This document shows, piece by piece, positions 22,945 to 44,446 of a DNA stretch of 50,000 bases. A program made the translations under genes and the position numbers. Position 1 is the stretch's first letter; every line of letters starts with the position of its first letter. Source of the DNA: Chrysomallon squamiferum (lineage: Eukaryota > Mollusca > Gastropoda > Neomphalida > Peltospiridae); NCBI GenBank assembly GCA_012295275.1, contig CM022678.1, forward strand, positions 7,053,559-7,103,558, written 5' to 3'. The notes beneath the pieces were generated by a model that made no database searches, was not told the origin of the DNA, and worked only from the letters and a program-made list of their open reading frames with translations.

Positions 22945-23528
22945 CAGGGTGTTCCAAAAGTAACCGAACCGCGAACTTAAATCAAATTAGATATTAAAAT
23001 TAACAAATTTAATTCCATCTTTTATGTCATGTTATGTTATCCTTTGTACTATTCATTTACTTCTGTCAGTAGTAGTCTTTGGAATGATTTTTCTTACCCG
23101 ATTGTAGTGTTCTTCGTGATCGAGACTTCTGTTTTAGCGCGCGCTACTGGACTCTCCATTGTTTGACTTGAAATGGTACCCTCACTCTTAAAAATGCAGC
23201 GAAAAACTTTAGATTTAAACGAAGGTATCTTCATTATTAAGAATTACTATGCAATGACTAGCTACAAGCATGTTGATGAAAGATGGGAAGTAAACTTTAG
23301 AACAACTGTACCGAGTAAATCGACAATGTTCAATCTTGTATCCAAATTTGAAGTAAGTGGAAGTGTGTCAAATGCTCCTAAAAAAGGTCGTCCAAAAACA
23401 GTGATTGTATTGAAGTTCAAGGTAGATATTTTGAACATTTGTAAATACTAAATATACAGATTAAGTTTGTTGTTTTTAATATCTAATTTTATTTAAGTTC
23501 GGGGTTCGGTTACTTTGGGGACACCCTG
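22945..23528 (+). mobile_element. mariner-like element 1 (584 bp), TA target duplication
   Basis: Inverted ends CAGGGTGTTCCAAAAGTAAC and GTTACTTTGGGGACACCCTG, continuing into GAACTTAAATnAAATTAGAT on both sides, flanked by TA. The size is too small for an autonomous element. It sits in A' intron 7; the left arm at about 15525-15540 lacks it and shows the uninterrupted site. Confidence 0.88.
23173..23451 (+). pseudogene. transposase N-terminal helix-turn-helix fragment in element 1
   Basis: An open frame of 92 codons with a helix-turn-helix type reading (PSKSTMFNLVSKFEVSGSVS followed by NAPKKGRP), as found at the N-terminus of IS630/Tc1/mariner-type transposases, where it binds the terminal repeats. 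The catalytic domain is absent: the frame stops and the right terminal repeat follows within 80 bases. A non-autonomous derivative that still reads its DNA-binding domain. Confidence 0.7.
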
Positions 23529-25369
23529 TATATATATATATATATATATCAAAAATGTTTGCCATTTCCAAAATTACTATATTGAATATATCAAAATTAT
23601 TTCCCTTTTCCAAATTATTGTTGTCTTTATTAATGTAATTATTTACTAAACTAATTGTTTTTGCGAAAACATTTAACATAATCAAATTTCTGTTTTCTTT
23701 ATATAACAATTATTTATAAATAACAAACATTCCGCATTAAGCACTTTTAAATGTCTAAATATTTAGCTGCGACAAATACTCACAGTTCGCAATGTTCTGA
23801 CAATGTTGGGTTGCGTAAAGAGCGTAAATAGCTAAATGTCTAAATGTGTAGCACTGTGAAATACTCACAGCTCGTAAGTGCTCTGACAATGTTGGGTTGA
23901 AGAAAGTGATCGCGATGCCCACAGAAATAACAACGAGACACGCCAAACACACCAGTCCACTTCTCAGCAAGTTAACAAACGTGTCAGACTTTTCACACAG
24001 CAGTTCAATAATTTAAAACACAATTTTCTATTTTTAATCTAAAGAGATAGTGAAATTTAAAAAAAAAAAATTAGCAAATATACTGTCACAAAGATAAATA
24101 AATAAATAAATGAATGAATAAATAAATTAAATAAAATAATAATAAAAATAATAAAAGCATTGTCTGCTGTTACTGCTTCTATCACTATTACTATTACTAT
24201 ATTGCCATTATTAATTCTACAATAACAACCACAACAACAGCAACAACAACAACTACTACTAGGAAAATCATCACCGGCATTATCATTACTACTGCAACAT
24301 TACTATTATCATTATCACTCGTACTGATACTTTTGCAACACCTACTACTACCTCTACCATTATTATTACTACTTCAACTACTCTACAAATACTACTGCAT
24401 CTGCTGCTACTACTACTACTACTATTATTCCAGCTACTGTTCTACACATTCTACTTTTATGTTTTCAGATATCATTGTGTTATCATAACTGTTATTTTGT
24501 TCAAATGAAACATCAAGAGCTGCACTGACGCACCTGGTGATTCTGGTAGAAAAATGCAGGCAATGAAACCACAAACTCCGACGCACGCACCCACAGTCAC
24601 AAACGGCAAGTAATACCCACCAAGCTAGAACAAACAAAACATTATTATACAGGAGAAGAGGAGAAGATATTCTGTACTTAACTAATGAAAACGAATCCCA
24701 CCATTTTTTACGCCACTTTTTTTTATGACGTCATGTCGTGGATAGATTTGGAGAATATTATTATTATTATTTTTTTTTTTTTTTTAAATGTTTAATTTAA
24801 TTTCTTTAGTGTTATTTTTTAAATGAGAGACGGAGAGAAAAAGAACAGCATACAGACAGACATGTAGCGATAGATTAAATAGATAGACAGACAGACAGAC
24901 AGACAAATAGATAGATAGATGTACAAATTTAATGTTTTTTGTTTCCTAGGTAACTGTGCAAATTTAGTGGTTTTTGTTTTCTGGGTAACCGTACAAATTT
25001 AGTGGTTTTTGTTTCTAGGTAACAAATAGATATATTATATATATATATATACATACACACATACACACACGCACACACGCACACACGCACACACACTCTT
25101 GGAGCTCTGATTCTGATGATGCTTGTAATGACGTCACTGGAGTTTTAACTGAAAAGTCGACTTACTTCATGTGGGAAAAAGGGAGAAGGCAAAGCGTACG
25201 CTGAAAAGACGAGCACATTGCCGCAAAACAACACGACAAGAAGAACGAGTTTTTCTTTGGGTCCTGTTGTCAGCTGTTTCTTCTGGTTTTGTGTCTCTTT
25301 AGGGACAGCAGTAAAGTTTTTGTTTTTATCCTTCAGAATTGCTGTCTTCTCCTCTTCCATTGAAACCAT

Positions 25370-26315
25370 GAGGAAACAAGTCCAGATGCTGTTAAAAACA
25401 GAGTATAAATGATATTTTAGTAAAGAAACAACAGATAAAATACACACATCATATACACTTGTATGTATGTATGTATGTATGTATGTATGTGTGTTTATGT
25501 TTGTGTGTGTAATTTATATATGAAAAAAAAAACACACACACACACGGATATATATGTTGTATATATAAATAAATACTGTATAAGTAAATTAATAAATGTT
25601 ATGTAAATATCTACTTTTATGAAAACGAGCCAATTTGTTTAAAATAAATTACTAGTACTACTACTTCCAACACCACTACTACTACTACTACTTTACTACT
25701 ACAATTATTATTATTATTATTATTATTATTACTTCTACTGAACTGCTGTTATTATTACTATTATTATTATTATTATCGTTATCATTATCATTATCATCAT
25801 CAGCAACGTCATTATTATTATTATTATTATTATTATCATCATTATTATTATCATTATCATCATCATCATCATCATTATTACTACTACTTCTACTACTACT
25901 ACTATTATTACTTACCTGCATTAATTAGCACAACGTTACTCCCACGCAAAACGAAACGAAGGAAACAAAAAGAAAACGAAAAAAAACCAACAAAATAAAA
26001 TTTAAAATTTAAAATCAGCGAGTGCAATAAATCAGGAAATTTAACCCCAGACTCCTCCTAGTAGTGAAACTGATTAATCATAAACTCGACTAATGTAAAT
26101 ACTGAACTCACAATGTGTCACAGACAATAGTGCAAGACGCAAAAGAGTTATTAAGCACACGAGGTCAAACGCACTTTGTGATGAAACGAAAGGATGTAAC
26201 AATAGTGCATTCACTGCGAGTCTGGTCACGATTTAATGGTTACTCTCTGATGGGATACAGGGGAGGATGGGTCGGGCAGAGGGCGTATCTCGTGCATATA
26301 TATATATATATATAT
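25370..26315. other. upstream region of A' with diverged copy of the A promoter block
   Basis: Reverse copy of about 9060-10030, including the donor CAG|GTAAGT (reversed, about 25913-25919), (ATT/ATC)n and the GGAGGAGTCTGGGGTTAAAT box. A second, better preserved copy is at 28110-28430, so the block was duplicated within the right arm. Confidence 0.7.
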
Positions 26316-26725
26316 AGGGTGTCCCAGAAGTCACGCACCATGAAGATTTTTATTTAGATACATACGAATAAAAAATGTATTAATAATAATCATAACAAAT
26401 GCTCAAATTGCTTGCCCTATGCATTGATACATACTGTTTTTTACTCTGTTGAGGGTTTCATACTAATTTTTTGACATTCAGTTGTTATTGCATCTTTCAA
26501 ATCATTAAGAGTTCGTGGACGATTCTGGTAAACAACAGATTTAAGATGTCCCCAAAGAAAATAGTCAAGAGGTGACAGATCTGGTGATCGAGGTGGCCAC
26601 TCCACAGGACCTCTTCGCCCAATCCATCTGTCAGGAAAAGTCTGATTCAGGATATAATATAATAAAAAATATAAAAAAAATAAAATATTATATACATGTA
26701 TATGGTCCACGACTTCTGGGACACC

Positions 26726-26728
<3 letters not shown>
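26316..26728 (-). mobile_element. mariner-like element 2 (~413 bp)
   Basis: Ends AGGGTGTCCCAGAAGTCACG and GACTTCTGGGACACCCTG are inverted repeats over about 17 bases, both embedded in (TA)n. The interior carries a transposase C-terminal fragment. Its TIR resembles that of element 1 but is a different family member. Confidence 0.85.
26441..26654 (-). pseudogene. transposase C-terminal fragment in element 2
   Basis: Minus-strand frame contains FPDRWIGRRGPVEWPPRSPD followed by LSPLDYFLWGHLK, the hallmark region of mariner/IS630 transposases around the third catalytic acidic residue (Asp in PLDY). The N-terminal domain and first two catalytic aspartates are missing. A degraded, internally deleted copy. 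Confidence 0.85.
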
Positions 26729-26763
<35 letters not shown>

Positions 26764-26967
26764 GTAAACTGTTATTATCCCGTTTACTTGTGTATATGGT
26801 AAACACGTATATAAATGATTTTTATTTTTATTTTTATTTCAGCATCTCCCACTGTCGCACGTCCAAACCATCTGTCAGGTACCACACCTTCTGCACGAGA
26901 TGATCCCTCTCCCCCACCCAAATATATTTATTTATTTATATCTGTAAACTATTATTATATTACAAAG

Positions 26968-27020
26968 GTATGTATGTATGTATGTATGTATGTATGTATG
27001 TATGTATGTATGTATGTATG
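26968..27020. repeat. (GTAT)n
   Basis: About 13 GTAT units, with TGTGTG beyond. Confidence 0.92.
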
Positions 27021-27402
27021 TGTGAATGTGTGGGTGTCTGGGTGTGTATATATGTCTATATAAATATATGTATGAATCCAAAAATAGGAATACAAAGATA
27101 AAAACTAATTTTAATTAATTAATATTCAAAAAGTGTGAATCTCATTTTAAGAGAAACGAAAGCGTTTGTTCATCTTGTAGAATTGTATCATTTCCTATTT
27201 TATAATTCATAATATTACAGTCTACAGCAAATACCTCTTATTTTTGTTTATCCTGTAACAGACACACAGAATTGTATTAGTCCTTCCTTATTCTTCAACA
27301 GTGCCATATACAGAACTGATGTTTACTTAAGTTTACTTCAGTCTTACGAATCAATGTGTTCCCCTTCGTGAGTATCTAAATCGTTAAACTGAAAACTTTA
27401 CT

Positions 27403-27987
27403 TTCGACGTAATCTTGATTTATCAATTATTATGGTGCAAAGTAGAACTTTGAATTTGACATTTCTTATTAGTAAATGATGTAAATAGCAGTCTTCATTT
27501 TTCTTTTTTTTTTTTAATCAGGTTCACTTCTCAAAAAATATTAAACATTTATTATTATTATTATTATTATTAAAAAACGAAAATAAATTTTATGCTGTCA
27601 ATGGTTGCAACATGTTTTATTTCAAAACGTCTTTTCAAAGTCAATTTAACCTTTTAATTAATGAACCTATATGAACGTATCATTATATATACAATAATTA
27701 GAATATCCGTAGATACGTTCATATAGGTTCATTAATTAAAAGGTTAAATTGACCTTGAAAAGACGTTTTGAAATAAAACATGTTGCAACCATTGACAGCA
27801 GAAAATTTATTTTCGTTTTTTAATAATAATAATAATAATAAATGTTTAATATTTTTTGAGAAGTGAACCTGATTAAAAAAAAAAAAGAAAAATGAAGACT
27901 GCTATTTACATCATTTACTAATAAGAAATGTCAAATTCAAAGTTCTACTTTGCACCATAATAATTGATAAATCAAGATTACGTCGAA
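27403..27987. repeat. 585-bp near-perfect palindrome
   Basis: Arms of about 278 bases are complementary from TTCGACGTAATCTTGAT (27403) to ATCAAGATTACGTCGAA (27971-27987), with a loop of about 30 bases at 27682-27711. The arms join foldback-family sequence (inner) to sequence normally adjacent to A's promoter (outer, as at 8830-8990). Confidence 0.88.
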
Positions 27988-28109
27988 TCATCAGTATCAT
28001 CATCAGCAACATCATTATTATTATTATAATTATTATTATTATCATTATTATCATCATCATCATCATCATCATTATCATTGCTACTACTACTACTACTACT
28101 ACAATTACT

Positions 28110-28430
28110 TACCTGCATTAATAAATCAGAGAGTGCAATAAATCAGGAAATTTAACCCCAGACTCCTCCTAGTAGTGAAACTGATTAATTATGGACTCGA
28201 TTAATGTAAATACTGAACTCAGAATGTGTCACAGACAATAGTGAAAGACGACAAAGAGTAATTAAGCACACGTGGTCAAACGCACTTTGTGATGAAACAA
28301 AAGGATGTAACAATAGTGCATTCACTGCGTGTCTGGTCACGGTTGTTTAGACACTGGAGGATATCGATTTAATGGTTACGCTCTGAAGGGTTGGTGCGGG
28401 AGAGGGATTATCTCGTTGCAGAAGGTGCGG
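28110..28430 (-). promoter_or_regulatory. well-preserved reversed copy of the gene A upstream block
   Basis: Almost identical in reverse to 9005-9345, including the strong donor (CTTACCTGCATTAATAAATC, about 28108), the E-box and the GGAGGAGTCTGGGG box. If it is a promoter it would fire on the minus strand, towards A' exon 1. Confidence 0.4.
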
Positions 28431-28621
28431 TACCTGACAGATGATAACTATCTAAATCGTTAAACTGAAAACTTTTACTTTCGACTGAATCTTGATTTAT
28501 CAATTATTGTGCAAAGTAGAACTTTGAATTTGACATTTCATGTTAGTAAATGATGTAAACAGCATTGTTCTTTTTTTTTTTTTTTTTGTTAATCTGGTTC
28601 ATTTCTCAAAAAATATTAAAC

Positions 28622-28656
<35 letters not shown>

Positions 28657-29539
28657 TACTATTTTTGCTTCGTTTGTAACGAAGATAACTGTATTATAAG
28701 AAAAGTTTGATATCAACGAGATATTCGACTGAATCCATTTAAATTAGATATTCCACTGGATCGACTTAAATTCGATATTCGACTTAAATAAGATATTCGA
28801 CATAATGACTAATGAATTTTAAACTAAATCAAATCTGTTATCAGTAAAAACTCTATCAATTCATTTGCACTGCTAATGTTATTCTTGCCTATTTACATGT
28901 TCCGCTACAATGTCTGTTGAATTTTAAACTTAATCAAGTCTGTTCTCAGTAAAAACTGCATCGTATTATAAGTTCATAAAATGCAATTATTATTGCAGAT
29001 ATCTTCGATGTCAGCGATGTATTCGACATAAGCGATATTCGATATAATCGATAAAATCCATATATACGATATAAGCGAGATGTTTGATTTAATCGATATA
29101 TTCGTTATAATCGATATATTCGATATAAGCGAGATGTTTTACACTTAAGCTTTTTCTCGATAGATTGTTTGTCTTTTTGTTTGTTTGTTGTCTTGTTTAG
29201 AAGCATTTTCTTTCTTTCGTCTTTTGGGGCCATACTTTCGGAACATCCACCCAAATAACTGATAAAACAAAAGCGCTGTCGATTATATGTTCACAAAGGT
29301 AGAGCTATTCATATTTCTTGTTTTATTATTTATCCAGTCATGCGTGGTCTTGTTTATGTGCTGTGCACAAGATCGCGCTCAGTGAACACACAAGAAGACC
29401 AAAAATATTTGAATAACCGAAACAGAGATAAAACAATATTCTATCAAAACAGTTTATTTAAAATAATAAAATAATAGTAGCAGAATAGATAGGCATAAAT
29501 GCAATATCAAAACATGTTTTTCTTTTTATATTTATATTA

Positions 29540-29574
<35 letters not shown>

Positions 29575-30840
29575 ATTATTATTATTATTATTATTTGTAT
29601 TTATTATTATTATTTTTTAATAGCGAAATTAAAGGTTCTGCTGTAAATGGTTGCAACATGTTTTATTTCAAAAGGTCTTTTCAGAGTCAATTTAACCTTT
29701 TAATTAATTAATATATATGAACGTATCTACGGATTTTCTAATTATTGTATATATATATATATTATATATTATATTGTTCGAATTCTGAAAATGCAGTGTG
29801 TTACTGTGGCAGATAACAGACATAGTGTATATATCTGTAAACTGTTATTATGCCGTTTACTTGTGTATATGGTAAACACGGACATAAATGATTATGTCGA
29901 TTACCTACTCTAATTCAGGCCGTTATTAACAATCCATAATCTAAAAGTGCAGTTTTGTATTGGGGCAAATAGTAGAAAAAATATATTGAATTTTCTATTA
30001 CAAACTCTAATTCAGGCCTATCGTAAGAGTTTCTCATTCTAAAGAAGATCGTGCAACAGAATATTAATAATAACTACGGCGAATCGAATTTACAGTGCAT
30101 AAAATGCACTTACAGCAAAACGTATCAAGCTACTTCATCTATTTAACGAGACGGTCACAACGTCCTGGTTGGCGTGACAGCATGCACGTCATCATAAATC
30201 TGTTAACTGGATAAAACAAACATGTTTATTGTTGTGTAGTTCACGCCCATCAAGTAATGGCCGCATCTGGACATATAACAACACGTTTTGTTTTTTTAAT
30301 TTATGTTTCTATTTTAATTTATAAATCTATAATTTATAATTTATTATATGCGTGTTGTTTAAAATAGCAAATACAGCAACATATGGAAGTATCGTTCAGG
30401 AAAACAAACACGTTAATTTTAATTTTCTAGAAGTTTGACAAAGGGCATAATACCGCTTCAGTCGAATGTCTCGCTTACATCGTAAATGACGAATATCTTC
30501 GTAAAGTTGAATGTATCGGCTATGTCGAAACATCTATAACTCGAAAAAATGGTTTGGTTTATTTTATTATTGTTATTTTTACTAGTGCATTCCTACCATC
30601 AAACTACATTCGGTGAGAACGCTTGTAAATTTTACTAATTAAAACACATACAAAAAACGGAAAGATTCGACCCGAATTAAATATGAAATAATAAGGGATC
30701 GTTGTGGAAAGTTGAATGTTTTGTTTCTGTGGTGTTGTGCACTGTTTTCTGGTGACATTCGCTTACAGATCTAAAACACGTTTACAGGTTTATAATAAAC
30801 TCCATTCACTTTGACGATATAGCGAATCTGTCCATATCTA
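28431..30840. other. right-arm counterpart of the B1-A intergenic region
   Basis: Reverse copy of 8990 down to about 3380, with only one 1.74 kb unit. No exon seen. Confidence 0.7.
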
Positions 30841-30850
30841 AGCCATATTA

Positions 30851-30854
<4 letters not shown>

Positions 30855-30917
<63 letters not shown>
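30855..30917. repeat. (CT)n
   Basis: About 31 CT units inserted where the left arm (about 3320-3380) has none. Confidence 0.93.
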
Positions 30918-30919
<2 letters not shown>

Positions 30920-31126
30920 TTAATTATTCAGTCATAACCATACACCTGTTACGTGTGTGCGGGTAGTATTATCACCTATAAAACATAAAATAGACAGTTT
31001 TCAGCTGTCATCGCAGAAAAGAAAAGATGATGTGGCTGGCACAAATCTGAAATCTATTTGGATTCCAACGACAATATTTTCTAAAACAATACATTTTGTG
31101 TTTTCTGACGTACTTAATAAGATTTG

Positions 31127-31165
<39 letters not shown>

Positions 31166-31544
31166 TATGCATGAAGTTCATACCGGTTTGCCGGATGTAA
31201 TCAATAAAGTGTGTAAATATGTTACGTATACTTAAAGATCGCTCAACAGTTCTGATGACGTCATACTATTATGACGTCATAATGCGATACTCATTACTCC
31301 GGTTCGAGTTTAACAGATTAAGGAGCCTGCATAAGTAAAAGTATTTTGTTCTTTATAATTATTATTACTTTTGTTGTTGTTACAATTAGCAGTAGCAATA
31401 ATAATAGCTAGTGTTGTTTTTAACTACAGTTTGTATGACGGTTACAGTTGTTGTGGTTGTTGCTGTTTCTGCTACTACCCATACAGCTTTTTCATATTTA
31501 TTTATTTTATTTTATTTTATTTTATTTTATTTTATTTTATTTAA

Positions 31545-32410
31545 GTGACACTGAAAAATACATCATCAGCAATGGTGGGCGCTATTTTTGCTGTTTACGA
31601 AATCGTGCAGATCATATCCTCTACAACGTTAGGCAAACACGTACGTATTTTATTAATATATTTATTTTATTATCTACGCCATTATGTTTGTGCCATGCAA
31701 CAAGACAACAGTTCAAGCACGCCTATCGTGCCTACACCATCTGGCGTTTTGTATAGACTTTTTATTATAAACGATAATTTATGTCATTTCAGATGAACAA
31801 AATTGGATTTCATTTCCTCTTTATAACCGGTATTCTCGTTTGTGGACTTGGCACAATTTTGTTTGGGTAGGGGATCCTCGTTTTCTATTCATCAATATAA
31901 AGAAATGCAACAACAAAGTTAAAAAGAAATAATAAAAAAATTAAAATAAAAGAAATTAAAGAAAAAGAGATCAAAAACAAAAAAACATACAACAAAACAG
32001 AAAAAAAAAAAAAAAAAGAAATAAATAAAAGAAAGAATGAAAGAAAGTATCCCATCTAAAATAATATAAATTACAAAATGCAATTCTTAACTTCCTTTTC
32101 GAAACAAATATCGGTTCTTAGTTTTCTTTAAACGGAAAAAAAAAAAAATCTGGAATACAAACAAAAAACCAAACAACAAACAAACAAAAAACAACAACAT
32201 TAAACCAACGTACGACCTTTTCTGTTATTCATCATAAATAACAAAGTTTGATCTTTTTGCAGTTTCCTCGATTTCTGTCCATCGGGCGCCATTTTTATTA
32301 TTCTGTCTTTCGTAATTCGCGCCCTTCAGGCATTTGCCTCATCCGGATATATAACAGCAAGTTTTGCATTTACGACAGCAAGTTACCCTGACAACTACGC
32401 AACAATGACA
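31545..32410 (+). pseudogene. B2, inverted partial copy of gene B1 (exons 2-4)
   Basis: Exon 2 31545-31640, exon 3 31793-31866 and exon 4 32263-32410 match B1 exons 2-4 in length and almost all residues (NTSSAMVGAIFAVYE; FLDFCPSGAIFI). Exon 1 is missing: sequence similar to the B1 5' flank runs to GTTTTCAGCTGT near 31005 and then jumps directly to B1 intron 1. The exon 2 acceptor has changed from TTTAG|GCGACA to TTTAAGTGACA, so the nearest AG starts the exon one base late with TGA in the frame read from exon 1. No exon 5 follows; a minisatellite begins at about 32785. A dead fragment. Confidence 0.88.
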
Positions 32411-32784
32411 GTGAGTACACACCGTCTACCGTATACGTATCGAGAAAATCATTATCTGCACTATTTTTGCATACATTATCTGCATACATACTTATATACA
32501 TACATATACACATACATACGTATATACGTACATAAATACATATACATATTATACACAGACGCGCATAAATCCATATATATTTATATTTTTTTGTGTATAT
32601 ATGTACGTATCTGTGTATGTATGTATGTATGCATGTGTGTGTAAGTATGTATGCATGTATGATTAACATTAGTATTAGTAAATTAGATAAAATGTTCTTA
32701 AATCATTGATTATAATCATTTATTTACATGTATATTTTTCAAATACACTGGATATATGATTTCTCTCTGTCTCTCTCTCTCCAG

Positions 32785-33375
32785 ATTCAAGACGTAAGTA
32801 AACCTAGGAATAGCATTACGACAAGACGTAAGTAAACTTAGACACCAGATTAAGACAAGACGTAAGTAAACCTAGATACCAGATTAAGACAAGACGTAAG
32901 TAAACCTAGGAATAGCATTACGACAAGACGTAAGTAAACTTAGACACCAGATTAAGACAAGACGTAAGTAAACCTAGGAATAGCATTACCAGCATTGAGA
33001 CAAGAACTACGTGAACAAGAACTAATATTACGTCCAGAAATAAGAGAACCTACGCAAATTATTACGTCATGCCGTAGGTGAATATAAATGCACGTAGTTA
33101 AGGCGTACGTAGCAATACCTTGATGTAGTATTAAGCCAAATTGCACGTGAATCTAGGTGTAATATTAAAGTATGACGTAAGTACACTTAGTGATAGTAAG
33201 CTAACACGTAAGTTAACATAGATGTAGTATTAACTCAAGACCTAAACACAGTATTAAGTTAAATTAATCTAAATAAGGCACTAAGCCAAACAGTAAGTAA
33301 ACATACGAACAGTATTGTGTCAAACGTAAGTAAACATAGATGTAGTATTACGTCAACATGTAAGTGAACCTACTA
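32785..33375 (+). repeat. 33-35-bp minisatellite rich in GACGTAAGTAAAC
   Basis: Units such as AAGACGTAAGTAAACCTAG plus GAATAGCATTACGAC repeat about 16 times, becoming degenerate to the right. Each well-preserved unit carries GTAAGT, the consensus 5' splice site. It lies just downstream of the B2 fragment. Confidence 0.88.
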
Positions 33376-33394
33376 AGTGTGGTAATAAATCGAG

Positions 33395-33686
33395 ATTATT
33401 ATCATTATTATTATTACTATTATTATTATTATTATTACTATTATTATTACTGTTACTATTATTATTATTATTATTATTAATATTATTATTGTTATTATAT
33501 TATTACTATTAAAGTTATTATTACTATTACTATTAATGTTATTATTATGATTATTATTATTATTATTATCATTGTTATTATTATTATTACTATTAAAGTT
33601 ATTATTACTATTACTATTAATGTTATTATTATTATTATTATCATTGTTATTATTATTATTACTATTAAAGTTATTATTACTATTAA

Positions 33687-33725
<39 letters not shown>

Positions 33726-33775
33726 CATTGTTATTATTATTACTATTAAAGTTATTATTACTATTACTATTAATG

Positions 33776-33803
<28 letters not shown>
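33395..33803. repeat. (ATT)n compound satellite with ~75-base sub-repeats
   Basis: ATT runs are punctuated by ACTATTAAAGTTATTATTAC and ACTATTAATGTTATT, repeated about four times. Confidence 0.9.
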
Positions 33804-33812
<9 letters not shown>

Positions 33813-33819
33813 ATTCAGA

Positions 33820-34125
33820 AAATAAGATAAGATTCTAGCGATAAATTGTACTTCCTATCCGCACAAAAGTACATTCATACAGTTATGCATATTAGACAGA
33901 AATTAAATATTTTATTAGTTTGCTTTCATTTTTCGTAGTCATCACGGTTAACGATGTGTAGCTAATTATTATTTATATATTCCAAGCAAGGATGAGCTCT
34001 GAACATATTAAAATAATAAATAATTAATTCATTACTTATTTCATCGGAAAGTTTCACAACTGAACCATCTAAGGTTGGTTACTGCTGTTGTTTTTCGAAA
34101 CTTGTTTAAACGGAAATCAACGTAT
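33820..34125 (+). promoter_or_regulatory. conserved upstream block of gene C
   Basis: About 300 bases of non-repetitive sequence (TTCAGAAAATAAGATAAGAT through AACCATCTAAGGTTGGTTAC) that recur at 43660-43975 upstream of D with few differences. The CTAAG|GTTGGT could be a weak 5' UTR donor paired with the CCAG acceptor before the ATG. Role inferred from position and conservation only. Confidence 0.4.
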
Positions 34126-34660
34126 TCGTTGGAGGTAGTAGATGTTGTGGTAGGAAAAGTAATAGTAACTGTAGTAATAGCAGTAATAGTAAGAGCTGTA
34201 GTAGTAGTTTTAATAGTAATAGTAATTCTAATAGCAGGGATAGTTGCAGGATTGTAATAATAGTGGTAATAGTAGTGTTGGTAGTGGTGATAGTAGTAAT
34301 AGTAACAGTAATTAAAGTTAGCCGTTATTCATGGAATAGTGCTTGAGGTTGTAGGGGTAATAGTAGTAATAGTAATAGTCATTACAGTAATTGTAATAAT
34401 AGTAGAAATAGTAGTGTTGGTAGTGGTGACAGTAGTGGTGTTGGTAGTGCTTGTGGTAGTTGCTGTTTTGTTGTTGTAGTTGTAGATATAGTTGTTGTTG
34501 TTGTTGTTGTTGTAGCAGCAGTAGACGTAATAGTTGTTCTAGCATTAGCAGGAGTTAAAACAATAGTCTACTGGTGATTCTAGTAGTAACAGTTGCTGCT
34601 GTAGAGTAGTTGTTGTTGTTGTTGTAGTTATTATTGTTGTTGCTGTCGTTATTTGGGCAC
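34126..34660. repeat. degenerate (AGT)n/(TTG)n upstream of gene C
   Basis: Imperfect AGTAAT and TTGTTG triplets up to the start region of C; D has a longer version. Confidence 0.88.
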
Positions 34661-34686
34661 TGTAATCTTCGCTACCAGATCTGAAC

Positions 34687-43659
<8,973 letters not shown>

Positions 43660-43975
43660 ATTCAGAAAATACGATAAGATTCTAGCGATAAATTGTATTT
43701 CCTAACCGAACAATAGTACATTCATACAGTTATGCATATTAGAAAGAAATTAAATCTTTTATTAGGTTGCTTTCATTTTTTGTATTCATCACGGTTAACG
43801 ATGTAAAGCTGATTATTATTTATATATTCCAAGCAAGGATGAGCTCTGAACATATTAAAATAGTAAATAATTAATTCAATACTTATTTCATCAGAAAGTT
43901 TCACAACTGAACCATCTAAGGTTGGTTACTGCTGTGTTTTTCGAAACTTATTTAAACGGAAATTAGCGTATTCGT
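43660..43975 (+). promoter_or_regulatory. conserved upstream block of gene D
   Basis: Counterpart of 33820-34125, with a handful of substitutions. Similarity stops after AGCGTATTCGT; from there D has unrelated sequence and a MITE-like element before the triplet tract resumes. Confidence 0.4.
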
Positions 43976-44105
43976 AAACTACACTGGTACGTTAGATTCT
44001 TTAGTTGTAATGTGATTAAATGTTAGAATTTTTATTTTATTTGTGTATGTGTATGTGTGTGGGTGTATATTGGTGTGTAATGCGTGTATGTATATGTGTA
44101 GATAG

Positions 44106-44350
44106 AGGGTGGCCCAAAAGTAGGTTTACACTTATTAAACTATCGTTTATGTGCTTGAAGTTACTTGCTAAGTACAATTAACATAAAATATTCCTCGGAT
44201 CTAACTTATAATAATTTTATTAATAAATGTTGAAGGAGGACATTTTGAGCACCTGAGAGATTAAACAGTTTCTGTTTAATGCTTGAAACATGCTTATATT
44301 TTAAAATAAATTACCTACGTAATAACTGTGAACCTACTTTTAGGCCACCC

Positions 44351-44351
<1 letters not shown>
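44106..44351. mobile_element. MITE-like mariner element 3 (246 bp)
   Basis: Ends AGGGTGGCCCAAAAGTAGGT and ACCTACTTTTAGGCCACCCT are inverted repeats with one or two differences. TA-rich flanks. The interior has no transposase motif. Absent from the equivalent place upstream of C. Confidence 0.85.
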
Positions 44352-44382
<31 letters not shown>

Positions 44383-44394
44383 TTTATATACACA

Positions 44395-44399
<5 letters not shown>

Positions 44400-44445
<46 letters not shown>
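44400..44445. repeat. (GT)n
   Basis: About 21 GT units right of element 3. Confidence 0.93.
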
Positions 44446-44446
<1 letters not shown>

